DNA of 64,000 nt, taken from Siderastrea siderea (taxonomy: Eukaryota; Cnidaria; Anthozoa; Scleractinia; Rhizangiidae). The DNA lies in NCBI GenBank assembly GCA_964030785.1, contig OZ034968.1, positions 25,981,686-26,045,685 on the forward strand, read 5' to 3'. Below the pieces are notes generated by a model, which saw only the letters and a program-made list of their open reading frames with translations, had not been told where the DNA came from and searched no databases. Below are positions 24,122 to 36,176 of the stretch, one piece after another. A program made the translations under genes and the position numbers. Each line of letters begins with the position of its first letter. Position 1 is the stretch's first letter.

Positions 24122-26449
24122 CCATCAGTATTAGTACTGTTATTAATGGTACCATTAGTACTGGGGTTTGTAACTTTCTGCAGGATCTGCTCTACATCCA
24201 ACACAGAGAAAGTACAAGAAGATGGCCAGGGCATCGAGGAAGTGGAAAGTTTCGTGTATTTAGGAACAAATGTCAGCAACGAAGGTGGTGCGGAGGACGA
24301 TATCAAAGCAAGGCTTGGGAAAGCAAGGGTAGCATACAACCAGCTGGACAAATTTTGGAAGAATAGTCAGTTTACCATCAAAACCAGGGTCAACGTCTTT
24401 AAGTCCAATGTTATCTCAGTGTTGTTGTAGGAATGCGAAACCTGGAGAACGACTAAAGCGGATGAGAAGAAATTGGACGCCTTCCTACACCAGAGCCTAA
24501 GACGGATATTAAAGATCTATCGGTAAATGTGCATTACAAACGAGGAAGTTAGACGAAGGGCAGGCATTAGGGAGACTATAAGCGACCAAGTGGCAAGGCG
24601 GAGATGGGCATGGCTAGGCCATGTGCTCAGTTTAGGGTTAGGGTTACACTTCACCTGGGTTCCAGAAGGAAGCGGGGTCGACCACGAGAGACATGAAAAA
24701 GGACGGCGGAAAGGGAGATTAAGGACAGAGGATTAAGGTGATGGACAGAGGCAGCGACAGCAGCAAAGGACGGAACAACCTGGAAGGAGAGAGCAAGCGG
24801 CCTAATTCCCCACTTGGGGACACATGGACAATGATGATGATGACTTCCTAAAGGTTCAATAGTGCATTTTATTAAATCCATGATAACTAAACTTAGAGGG
24901 AAGATAGTACACCCCGAAATGTTGCCTTTGAGGTACGCAACCTGGGCTAATGAACTCACATGACGCAAGAATTGCGCAATGTTCTCATCCTTGATCTGCT
25001 ATCTTGTATTTCTTGAGTTTTTCAAAGCTCCGTAAGGCACCACAATATTTGACCAAAAGGCAATCAATATCAATCAAAGAACGCTTTAAGGACCTAAATT
25101 CGTTAAAGTTACTTCAAGAACGTTATAATTTTAAATTTTATAAAGAGGACAACTAAAAATATGAAAAACTGTCTGGCGAAATATGGTTGTCATGGTAATG
25201 TCAAATTTATGCAATACATTCTACCGAAAGTGTCCCTATGCAGATATACCTCAGGAGACTCAAGAAGGGTTCACACAAACCTCGACCTTGATAGTTTTCG
25301 TTATCACTCGAAAACTGAACCCAATCATTGTGAATTATCCAGCAACGTTTTGCAGATAGGTATATAAACGCACAATATTGCAAGGTAATACATCTTCTTA
25401 CTTCTTAACCGCCAAACAACCCTCTGTTCCAGTCTTCCGAGGGCTCCCGCCAAAATGTCCACGTAGTGTTTCTGCAACACTGCGTCACCAAGGGTTCCCA
25501 GAGAGAAAATCACCACGCCCCTATCTCCGGCACCGCTTACAAAGCTTTCCAATTCAAACGGCAACTTCTTTGGTGGCTTTATGGTCAGGGATCCAACTAG
25601 TTTCGTGTCTACAAAATCCGAACAAAAATTATCACTAACAAATATCTCACCTTTGTCGCTTATTATAAGACCGGAAATATCATTGTGTTAAAAATCTGGG
25701 ATGCAGTATTGGGATTAAGTCTATTAAGAAGTGTATGCTTCCGTATCTTTTAAGTGTTTGAGTGCAAGAGTAAAGTTTCCCTTTGGAGTAAAACGTGTAC
25801 CTAAATAGATGTATTCTTGAACAATTTCAATTGGCTCGATGCCTATGGTGTCAACGGATTTCCTTGGGCGTTTTTGGAATATCATTATTTTTGTTTTCTT
25901 CGGAATGATTTTTAACATCCATGTTTCGTAATATGGAGAGAGCGTGTTTAAACGGTTTTGCAACCTGTATTTGATCTTGAAAGGATAACCATCGTAGTAG
26001 TAGCGACCTCTAGATTGCAGTAGGAGTACGAGATTGAGTACGAGATTGAGTACGAGATTGAGTACGAGATTGAGTACGAGATTGAGTACGAGATTGAGTA
26101 CGAGATTGAGTACGAGATTGAGTACGAGATTGAGTACGAGATTGAGTACGAGATTGAGTACGAGATTGAGTACGAGATTGAGTACGAGATTGAGTACGAG
26201 TGCGACTTTTGAACTTCAAAACAGTGACGTTTCCATCCGAAACCTCACTCCTATGTGTTGTTTACCAGTAAATAAGGAAGCTTCAGAAACGAGACTGGTA
26301 CGTGATGTGACAATGTAAAGCCTGAAAACTGCAGTTGAAAACTTGTACTCGTACTCAAATCTAAAGTTCCCTAGAAGGTAATTAGGATGGCTCACTCATG
26401 TGAACTGTAACAATGAGGTTAAATAAGCAGCAGCAGAAGCAGCAGTAGT

Positions 26450-26487
<38 letters not shown>

Positions 26488-26549
26488 TAGTAGTAGCAGT
26501 AGCAGCAGCAGCAGTAGCAGTAGCAGTAGCAGTATTAGTAGTAGTAGAG

Positions 26550-26615
<66 letters not shown>

Positions 26616-29600
26616 AATTGCTTTATTTGCATGACCGCATTTACTGTATTGCAAAAGCATGTTTATAGTAATTAATAACAAAACAAGACTAATAGTACTC
26701 TAATATTATAGTAATGAACTTTAAGGGAAGGGAATAATAGTAGCAGTAGCAGTAGCAGTAGCAGTAGTAGTAGGTAGTAGGTAGTGGTAGTGGTAGTGGT
26801 AGTGGTAGTGGTGGATGGTTCACAACTGTAGCAATGAGATTAGATTGAGCAAAATGGGCAAATTATGTGATCTGCGGGATGTGATCTTACCAGGTAACAC
26901 AGGTTGAGCATATTCCAGTGCAAAGTGTCCCATTATGATCACAAGCTCTGCCATGTTCATGGATTCCTGGAAGGTCCTTTCGGGTGCAATGTCAAAGCGT
27001 TTTTTCAATTCATCGAAAGGTGGATAGTAAATTGTCCTCAATACGACCTTTATAATCAACGTGTGAAAGATGTTTTGTAAACGCTCTATGAAATTCATTT
27101 TGTCGTTGCTCTGAGAATGTGCATGAGGAATATACGATACAGGGCCTATCCCTCGATGAAACCTGAAGGCAAGTGCTGCCGGGTAAATGTCAACCCGAGG
27201 GAGTGCTAACAAATCCGATATAACTGCACCGCACTCTGGAGGGGCGTCAGCAACAATCAGGTCGAATTCTTTCCAGTCATTGAAGTGGTTTCTGACATGG
27301 CTGACGAGCGAGCTGCAGATCCCTGCAAAATATTTTGCCCACATTTGCATGACTGCCATTAAGTTTGACTGCGTTTGGTTAAAAGCCATTGGCACTATTA
27401 CGTTCTCCATATAGTCTTCAACAAATGGAATGTTATAAGTGGAATGCTTGAGGACTTTTGATGGATTCCTCGGCACTACTGAAGGGACAATCAGCAACAC
27501 CTAACAATCAAAATATCAGTATCCGTAGCATGTTTGTTTAATAGTGTGATCCGCTTTGCTAGAATCAGGATGCGATTTCTTGGTCTTTTCTGGAATGAGA
27601 ATACCCAGAATGGGAATGATCAGAATTATTGAAATATCAAACAAGAAAAAAAAACGATCGTTCCAAAAATGGAATGAAAACTGACTGCAGATTTTCGCTC
27701 CAGGCTTCGCGGCCAACCGTTTGTCATTGTCAAGTGATCACTGACAACATTTTTCGTTGCGCTCATTCTGTTCATTCTGCCCTAAATAGCAGAATACATG
27801 AACTACCGTTCTAATGATTCCGGAATAAGAACAGGTAGTTAAAACCGCACCAAAAAGCCATTCCAGGTATTCTCATTCCAGAATGGTTCCCCCCAAAACG
27901 CGGGGCTTTGTCAGTAACTGGGTTAGACAAGGATGTCACCACCCTGGTATCTACGCCGAGATCAGTACGGAATTGCACTGCTGTTTCGGTTCATAGCTGA
28001 AATGAGCATTCCCTATGCCAACTTATTTATTTACTTTTTTAACAACACTTTCCGCAGACCAAACAACAATGGCCGTAGAAGTCGTACAATGGCCGTACAA
28101 TGGCCGTAGAAGTCTGCCTCTCGTATCTCTTGCATATCGCTGGGAGCCCAACCTGATCTCGCCCAGTACCTACATCCCCTTTTTTTTTTGCGTGCACCGA
28201 TTAAAAGAACTGCACAAACAATTTAACATACGCGTATTTCAACATCATATTTAATAGAATGTGTGTTGCTATGGTAATAAATTGTACGCGAATGCATACA
28301 GAAAATGAGATAAAATCTGTAAAACCTCTGACAACAGTCGGAATTAACGCTATCACCGAGTTAACAGAGCCAACTACAACGCTCGTCAGAAGTTGTTGGA
28401 AATTAAGGTTTGGCCATGAATAGATTTTGAGTAAGATTTTATTCATCGTGTCTAAATATGCCGTCATAAATTATAGTGCATGAGCCAGGACCCTAAATTT
28501 GGCCGATTGGTACCACTCAGGGGGACAAAGGCTAATGTCCATGGTGATGTAGGTCAACATCCTTAGTTTACATTTTCGGGTGATAGCATTGCCAATTGTG
28601 TCACCTTCAGGGGGAAAATGACACCTTTTCTAACCCCTCCCCCCTTAGACCATTTTCCATTCCCAACATAATTTTCTCACTTTATTATACGGAACTGGGT
28701 AAACGACTTAATAAACAAGTCGAAAATGAGGCCGAGTAAACCAGTGCGCCATTTTGATCAATACTTTTGGACAGGGTGTGATCATGTGACTGGTCACGTG
28801 AGCTTTAATGGTCAAAAACGCATTCTTTTCTTTCTAGTGCTTTCTTATTCGATACTATCACACTGTTTTATGTTTTAATCTTTTCCTACTTGTTAGAGAT
28901 CATTCTCACAGTACTTTAAAACCAAACAAATGTCTTCTTTGACAACAAATGCTTGTTAACTAGTACTTAGTCCCCTAGATTTCATTCCAACTAAACAAAG
29001 AGGCCTATCGCTGCCAAGAAGACAAATTTTGCTATTTAGTTGGATTGCGTAAATCACATCTCCTCCTACCAATTTGAATTGCTCTGAAATATGGAAATAG
29101 AACTGTTTCATCTTGAGATGTGAAGTTTCTTTTTAATACTTTCCTTTGAGCCGGCAATAAGTTACTGTCACGTGTTTGAGTGTCGTGGTAGCAAAACAAA
29201 AGCAATTACTTTGTCCAATTACAAAAGACACAAACAACACAATGAACCAATCAGAACGACAAGCAAATACATGTAACCGACGCCAAGCACAAACCGATTG
29301 TGAGCATGTCAGGATTGGTTTTGGTTTCACTTTTGACTGGTTGAGAAAGTGGTGCTTTTTTTGTTTTGTTTTGTTTTTGTTTTACCAACCGCAGAGCAAA
29401 GTAAGGCGAAACCAAAGCAAATGCAAATTACGTTCGATGATCAATTGAAAACTGCTTTATTCTGGACTTGTTTCTAGCGTAGTAAAACATGTTTTCGCAC
29501 AGTATTTTTGTTCTTGAGTATCCATTAAACTTCATGTACGAGAGTTCTTTAGTCGCACTCAAATGGTACAAATGCTAGTCAACTGCGTTTCACTTCTTCA

Positions 29601-32600
29601 ATACATGAACAAGTTAAAAATCCCTAGAACTGACAGGCCTGGACAGTGGCCGAGGGACATAACAATAAAGTATCGGGTATATAAGCGGACTTCTCAGTAA
29701 CCACCTTCATTATCCTCCTCGCTATCTCCATCAACAATGACTTCCACGTCCTCCTGTGCGGCTTGGTTTTCACAATCCTGCAGTCAACACAAGTCTGTGT
29801 ACATAGTAGGACGTTCGCCAAGCAAACGCAGTGTGCACGATCTGGGACATCTGCGTGCAAAAAACCCTAGCACTGCCTCGGGAGCAGGCTTTGCAGCCAT
29901 CCTGTCAATTGCCAGACTTGATTCGTCTTCCGCTGAGCTTCCCATCTTCCATTTGAATCCGACTGGGTCGAGGATTGATGGGCTACACTGCAGACTATGC
30001 CTCCTAATACACGATTGATAGTTTGCCCGCAAGGTGTGTTTTCGAAGGCAGTCTTTGCATGGTGGTAACTGGTGCGACTCAATCTCTCCATTCTTCCCAA
30101 AGAAAAGATTGTATCTGAGATCATTCACGTCACTTGCATTTGCCCCAGTTGAGTATAGAGAACAAGTCACCGTCTCGATGCCCCGGAGAAGGTCTTCCGA
30201 AAGGTCCCAGGATTGGTCCAGCTCAGTGAATGCTTGTTTTGCATAATTGTCTGACCTGACAATCTTTAGGGCGATGCCAGCAAAAGCACTAACTGTGTCA
30301 CATCAGGTGAAGGAATGAAGACCCACGAGAGCCTGGCAAAGATCTTCCCCGATAGTAGCAACCACTTTACTTATGTCAATCAGCTTTGTGTGTGTCTGAG
30401 TATCGCATTTCTGGAACAAACTGGCATATATGGAACTGGAAAAGGCCAGACGCAGCCCAAACACATCGGTATCTTCTGAGATGACCACCACGGCGTCATA
30501 ACCACCTTGTGCAGCATGTGCAGCACGTAGCAGTAGACGAGTGACAGCCTCCTCTTGGCAGCTGCATAACCCCGGCAATTCCACTGTTCTGTCTCCAGAA
30601 ATCTTCCAGCACTTCTCCTCACACGTGAAATACAGCTCTTTTCCATTCCGCTGAATTCCCTGGACGTACTGCGTAGTTTGCCATTCCTCGACCAGAAAAC
30701 TTATCAAGCTTGTTTCGTTCTTCAACTGGTTCAGGAACTTCTTCCATTGCTTAAACAGCTGTGGGGCGGTTATGTTCACTTCTTGCACTCCAGGAACCTC
30801 CCCTCGCATGCTTCGTTCATGATTAATGGAATTTTCCTTATAGGTGTCGGAAACGAAGTTGATCCTGCTGCTATCTAAACCTTCACGTAAGACCATGGCC
30901 ACCAAGGAGGATGCCATTCTTCCAAAAGTGATCTGGATGCTTTCGACGCTCACTCTCTGTACGAGAGCCATCCATCCATAACCGTAGCTGAGTTATCTGG
31001 TGACCCGTCAGCTAGCTGGAGATTCTTTGGCAGTTAAGAAGCCAATGCCGCCATAACGGTCTTCCGAGGAAAATCCTGTGCTGTCGTCAATGCCCAAGGC
31101 TATGTTGCAGCATGTCTTAACTTCAATCTTCCGACTTTGTCCGGCAATTATCATTCTCCCGAAAAGAGATCTGTCGGCCTTGAGCATCATGGCTCTTCCC
31201 TGAGTCCAGGCTGCTTTCTTCTTATTGAATGACGTAAACGTCTTCAGTTTTTTGCAACTTCACAGGCTCCTGAAACTTCTTCTTGGGAGAGGCGCTTTGA
31301 AGCCTTTCCTCCTGGAATTACTGGAATTCTTGTTCTCAAATCTCACAGGCGTGAAGTAAGTCGTATGACATATCTGCAGGAGCTTCTTTCGCTGTTGAGA
31401 TGCTGTTGAGGTTTCGATTCCTACGAATGGATTATTCCAGCTCTCGATGAGGGCTTCAACTGCCAATACTTGCTTTTCATCTTTAGCCATTTTCGCTGAT
31501 TGCATCTCATTGTGGTGAAATCGAGGTCGTTTTGCTCCTCACTGATCGAGAAAAGAACACCTGTACTCTGCCGTAAGGTAAAATCTATTTACAGCGCCGG
31601 TCATTAAGCTAAACCTTGTTACGTTCCCTGTTGTCTTTGTGTCTTGGTTGACAGTTCCTTTCGTGGTCTGATCCACGAGAATCCTCCCAAACGGACTCTC
31701 GTCGGCTAGCTGCACGGAAAAATGACCTTCCATAAAGTACCAGTCAAATTGAAGGTCTAACACCCCCCGGCAACCCCCCGGGCATTTGAACGTTTGAAGA
31801 TTGGCTTGTTCAAATTCCCTCCCCTCGGGGCAAAACAGCCGTTCAAATGCCCCACCAATTAGTACTGAAATACCTCTCCTCAGAGACAGATTTCGTCTTC
31901 AATCAAACACTTTACAAACTTTTGAGAGAGAGAGATATGCCGTTGATACCTTCAAACTTCTTTTAAAGACCCTTTTGAAAGAGTTATTCTCTAGCAAAAG
32001 GCGAAATTCTACCTTGTAAATCCTTCAAACCCTGCAAAAACCAAAAAAAACTCAACGGCATATTACGTCAGAGCAAGAGATAAATCCGGTTCAAATTCCC
32101 CACCCTTCCAAGGCAACGTTCAAATTCCTCCCTCCCCGGGCACAATGCACAGCCAAATGCCCGGGGTATGCCCGGGGGGATGTTAAAGGTTTGAGTTTGA
32201 GCGGTACATAAAATTCCGATGTACATCATGATGTTCCACTGGAAGGTTGGTCATTGCTGCGTAGTACACCGGTAGATATCTTGCATAATTGAACTTTTCG
32301 TATTCAAAGTACCAAGGGATCATATAAAGAACTGCACAGAGATGTAGCAACCAGTTAACTTCTCAGGACGCAAGGATGAGGCCTAACAGCACATCCCCAA
32401 CAAGGTGAATGTAGGACATCTAAAAGGCGGACAACTGCCTATTCTCGTGGCGGAGATGTTCCAGGTATTGACTCCACAGTTGGTACACCTGCAAAAGGAC
32501 TCGCTGTTCAAGTTGCTATTGCACTGCGACACACTGAAGGTTTCAGCCATTTTTCAGCCTCAGACTGGATTGCGCGTAAGTGTGTCAGCTTGTTTGGATA

Positions 32601-35600
32601 GTTATTCATTACCCAGGGAATGAACTGTCTCCAGATAAGCCACAGAAAGGGCCTCGTATATATGCATTTGTGAGCTCGAACGGCACGATTGTACATCTCC
32701 TTCGAGGGTGCCTGAGACTGAACTTTCTGCGATTATCCTTGATTCAGGGTAGATATCGCGCAAACCAGCGTCTTACAACCGTTTGCCAATTATGGAGAGA
32801 TGGTTGAAAATTGTATGAAAAGTTCCCAGCCTGAGCGTTAAGAACTTCAGCGTAGAGATCTTTGTGCTTCCAGGCGATCTCACAAGCTTTGGCGTAAAAG
32901 TGCTTGGTCCATGAAAACCACAATCTCGGGTAGATTTAAAATCTTCCTGATGTCCTCTGACTGACGCAAGATCTAGCTGAGTCACGGGAGCATTTATTGT
33001 AGGAAGATATCCAACAACATCTTGCATAACGGGTTCATGGTTACGAGATGTTAAAACCTTCCAGCTTGGGATCCGCTGATTGTCTCATTTAACCAGTCTT
33101 GCAATAAGCCAAAGTAGGTCCTTTCTCCTAGAAATCTGTTCCTGGCCACCATAATCAATCGTAGCTGTTCTGCGAGGCTGTGGTCCTACCCTCTCTCCTG
33201 GGATGTATGCAGCTAGAGGCTGAACTTCCTGTGTGATGGTCCTCTGCTTTCGTTTGCTGATAACTGGAGCCTGTATACTGGGGAGCTGTAGTCCGTGCAC
33301 CTTGGGTTAGACACCAATTCTATTAACAGTGTGAGTGGTTCCCTCTCCTGTGAGTGTCTCTCTAGCATGTCGATGTTATTCCATGCCAGGTTGGTGAACA
33401 CGCGAGGTTGAATAGTCCCTGGAAAAATCACCTTCTGATTTAAGTTTGGTGCCATCTTCTGTAAGCACAAAGCTGTGTCATTTTTTTCGAGCTGAGAGTA
33501 GGACACACTATGTCCGAGTCTATTCAGCGTTTGTATTAACTCTACGTTTTCAGTCAGCGTTTCCACGCCATACGACAACAGATCTAGAATGGTTTAGGAG
33601 GTTTGCTTTACCCACAGATGTTGTATAAATGAGATCTCGGCTGAAAGAGTCCATCGGCATCATTCTTTATTCTTGTAGACGGATTAGCTGCAGTGCAGTC
33701 GCCAAGGAGGATTCCAGTAACGAATCTGACCAGGCATTCTGGAACTGGGAAATTGTCTGGTACAATATGCCCTGGATGAATTGGCCATGGGGTGGCATAC
33801 TTTGGCCTACTTCATATATCCGTAATGGATCGTCGGATGTAAGCAGAACACTTTTCAAAGACTTTTCCAGAAGAAGCTTTTCTTGAACCGTCTACCTAAC
33901 TTAAAAGTTGCCTCATCTTTTAATACAAAGTCTAACCTCAATCTCTTCATTACAAACTTCAGTCGTCTGAAGGGTCAGTTATGCATTTTTTTACCGTTTC
34001 TTCATGAGAAACCCCAGCTTACGGGCTGTGACACCAGGCAAAGTGGTGAGCGGCTCGGACTTAAGGCTCACAAAAACGTTTTAAGTGCATAAAACCTATC
34101 ACAAGATCGCAAAGAACAAAAGAGTCGTTTTTATTGTTATTTTGCAGAAGAGAATCCCCCAGACCCTAGATGGGTAAGCCAGTAGAAGTTCATGGTTAAC
34201 TGAAAGTGCAGGATAGGACCAAAACGTTTACTCACCCCACCCCTTGAAAAACCATGGAAGATGACACTTTGACAAATGCTATCACATATATTCTTTTACT
34301 AAGGGTAAAGAGCTTTCCAAAAATGTACGTCACTCTTTGTCCCCCCAAGTGGTACCATTCATCCCCCTGGCTCAAACACTATTAGTCTCTGTCTCTATTC
34401 GCCGGTCCCCCCACCCCCCGTTTCAATGTTGAATGTTTGCCAGACAATACTGCAGAAGAAAAGGCCGTTGAAATCCAATATTGAAAAGGGGGAAGGGAGG
34501 AAAATAAAAACATGGTAAAATGTGACAACCTTCCCAACAAAATTGGCTAAGGTTGTAGGTTACGTTGCTTCCGAAACGTATGATTTTCAGTTTAGCCGCC
34601 CAAGGAAACATGTCTGAAAACAATGTTCCCGCGACAATGTTTTCTAGTTTAGCCAGGCCCTAGACGAAGCGTGAAACTACTCACATTACTCGCGTGCTGG
34701 CACATGAATCACGTACTTCACGCGTCACGTCTACCCGTAACTGCATGTAGCAATAGTTCCGGACTTCCTTTTCTTTTCAGTCTGAACTGAGAAGACAACT
34801 AAACAGCTAGCTAAGGCGTCTTCCTCGCTCTTAGCGATCTCACTTACAGCTGCCATTACAGAAAAGTCACTAACCAGCCAAACGTTTTTGTGACGCATAT
34901 AGCTAAGAAATGGGACAAACAAAATAATACAAAACAATCCTTTCTGAAGTCCATTCTCGGATGTTCCTCTCAAGCACAACGGATTGAAATTAAATTTTGT
35001 GGCTTTTCTATTATCAAGATTTTTGCCATTGACAAATATTTTGGATCTAGTGGGATGTGTAACTTGTCAACAAACTTAATTCTGTTCAGGAGCATAACAG
35101 TTTTTCGCTTCCCACACAATTCACTATGAACGGTTATGAACCATACCGGCAGAAAACTACAAGCTTAGAAACTGTTCCAAAAAAACCATTGTTAGAATCT
35201 ATCCTAGGTTTGTGCTTTTTTTGCAATGAATGATGTTTTTTGCGGTCTTTTTCTAGTCCAGTGATAACAATATCCACCATAACAAGAAGAGACTGATAGC
35301 CGATCTCGAAAGTCACGTCTTGCGTCATTGGTACTAACTCCTTTACTTCTGGTGCTATCATGCTTGACGAATGTGGCAACTAGTAGTTTTAAAATGCGCA
35401 TAACAATAATTCAATTTAAATTTTCCCGTATCCAGACAAATATTTGAAAAAAAAAAAAGCTTCGTTTTATTTTCCACATCATTTTACACCAATTTATATT
35501 TTGGAACTCCAAATCGGCTGAAATCGAATAATAAGCGTGACTTGTTACAACAGGGCATGTCATTGTATGACTTAGGCATTTCTTTATTTAAGTCTTGCGT

Positions 35601-36176
35601 GACTAGTCTCGGAGCAAAGTGTCAAACATCGTGGCATAGTGCAGATAGTGGTCCCAACGTCGCTGAAGCCACACAAAAATTAAAATTCGCAAACTCCATA
35701 CAGGAATTGGAACAAGTTTCTTCGCATAACGCAAAGAATGGGCACAGTTTAGAACCAAATAAACATAAACTTACTCTCGCTAATGCATTTTGTACTTTAA
35801 AATGGTCTTAAACTAGTACAATATATACTGACCTTTCTGTGATCATATATTAACTTTCGTATAGTAAATATTTTGAGTAAGAAGACATTTCTCATCCAAT
35901 CGAAAACTTCAATCCCTTTTAATTTGGAATACTTGTTTTCAACTGATTATTCAATGACAATCAAAGCTATCTACAATCCCTGAGGTCCCTGAGCATTAGA
36001 AAGCTTTTACAAACCTCGTGTTTTCTCAAGCCTAACTCCTCTGCGAGATTCCGCAAGTTTGCATACCGACTTTTGGAGTCAGTGGATAGGACACCAATAA
36101 TTCTGGCTCCATTTGCCTCCAGGCTGATAATAACAAGAACCAAAATGGACGTCAACAGCTTCGCATGTAGCACCAT
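23285..36176 (-). CDS. UDP-glucuronosyltransferase-like glycosyltransferase
   Basis: Five exons join cleanly: 36176-36015, 27500-26891, 25608-25402, 24043-23755 and 23534-23285, giving 505 residues, the usual UGT length. Family role: transfer of a sugar from a UDP-sugar to small lipophilic molecules in the ER. A signal peptide (residues 1-23, ending LEANG) starts the protein. Exon 4 carries the sugar-nucleotide signature: NWIPQNDLLAH, FISHTGHNSLYES, GVPLVCIPLFVDQF. The C-terminus has a membrane helix (DIGAFLLSVTVALLVV) and a short basic tail with KFLCKIC, as in ER UGTs. At the N-terminal site where many UGTs have the catalytic histidine (SHW or SHF), this one reads STDSKSRY, so the base seems absent. 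Intron 1 is 8.5 kb; the introns hold transposon pieces. The start ATG is the one opening the signal peptide. Confidence 0.92.
24078..24122. repeat. (ATC)n microsatellite
   Basis: About 14 ATC units just outside exon 4 of the UGT gene, in intron 3. The poly-Met or poly-Ser frames across it are not coding. Confidence 0.95.
24180..24842 (+). pseudogene. LINE 3' fragment (non-LTR reverse transcriptase C-terminus)
   Basis: Translation gives VESFVYLGTNVSNEGG, DIKARLGKARVAYNQL and NVFKSNVISVLL-stop-ECETW, then RRRWAWLGHVLS, the standard C-terminal segment of LINE reverse transcriptases. At least two in-frame stops break it. It ends in a short GATGAT tail, as RTE-type elements often do. It is antisense to the UGT gene, in intron 3. 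Confidence 0.8.
25724..25963 (-). pseudogene. LINE reverse transcriptase fragment
   Basis: The frame reads NRLNTLSPYYETWMLKI, PKKTKIMIFQKRPRK and QEYIYLGTRFTPKGNFT, a thumb-side segment of a non-LTR reverse transcriptase. It is about 79 codons, truncated at both ends, in UGT intron 2, and from a different family than the fragment at 24180-24842. Confidence 0.75.
26034..26205. repeat. 12-bp minisatellite, about 14 copies
   Basis: Near-perfect tandem units of GAGATTGAGTAC in UGT intron 2. The SRTQ and STRL repeat frames across it are artefacts. Confidence 0.97.
26427..26815. repeat. CAG/TAG trinucleotide repeat tract
   Basis: Mixed CAG and TAG runs at 26427-26615, then AGC/TAG and GGTAGT runs at about 26738-26815, next to exon 2 of the UGT gene, in intron 2. 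Confidence 0.95.
29700..33870 (-). pseudogene. Broken transposon-derived gene with a PIN/FEN-like nuclease segment
   Basis: Minus-strand frames line up as one decayed long protein: from 33858 (DDPLRIYEVGQSMPPHGQF), through 33578-33080 (YGVETLTENVELIQTLNRLG), 31763-31540 (GHFSVQLADESPFGRILVD), 31190-31010 (LKADRSLFGRM), 30971-30303 (YDAVVVISEDTDVFGLRLA) and 30300-29700. I recall this protein type as a repeated, unnamed family in cnidarian genomes. The VVISEDTDVF stretch, preceded by QEEAVTR, resembles PIN/FEN nucleases, where the acidic site normally reads EEADTR. The break list includes frameshifts, a TGA inside LHSFT-stop-CDTVSAFAG at about 30302, and a MITE insertion. It sits in UGT intron 1 in the same orientation. 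Function unknown; this copy is dead. Confidence 0.65.
31760..32183. mobile_element. 424-bp MITE with TA target duplication
   Basis: The ends are ACACCCCCCGGCAACCCCCC and, reversed, ACATCCCCCCGGGCATACCC, and both arms continue with GGGCATTTGAAC/GGGCATTTGGC. A TA dinucleotide flanks each end (31758-31759 and 32184-32185). It interrupts the nuclease-like pseudogene, so it arrived after that gene. Confidence 0.75.

Larger units (their letters stand above)
27501..36014. other. UGT intron 1 (8.5 kb)
   Basis: It contains the broken transposon-derived gene at 29700-33870 with its own MITE. The stretches 27501-29700 and 33870-36014 show no recognisable exon, only short frames without a family match. 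Confidence 0.7.

Noticed and set aside
26034..26205. Possible CRISPR-like array
   Set aside because: The units are contiguous 12-mers without spacers, and this is animal nuclear DNA.
26010..26318. Long frames encoding SRTQ or STRL repeats
   Set aside because: They are translations of a 12-bp minisatellite within a UGT intron, open in several frames at once.
28201..28467. Hydrophobic minus-strand frame as an extra UGT exon
   Set aside because: The UGT exons on either side already join in phase 0 and give the normal length; the frame has no UGT similarity.
35542..35811. 89-codon plus-strand frame in UGT intron 1
   Set aside because: No recognisable domain, no support from splice context, and antisense to the host gene.
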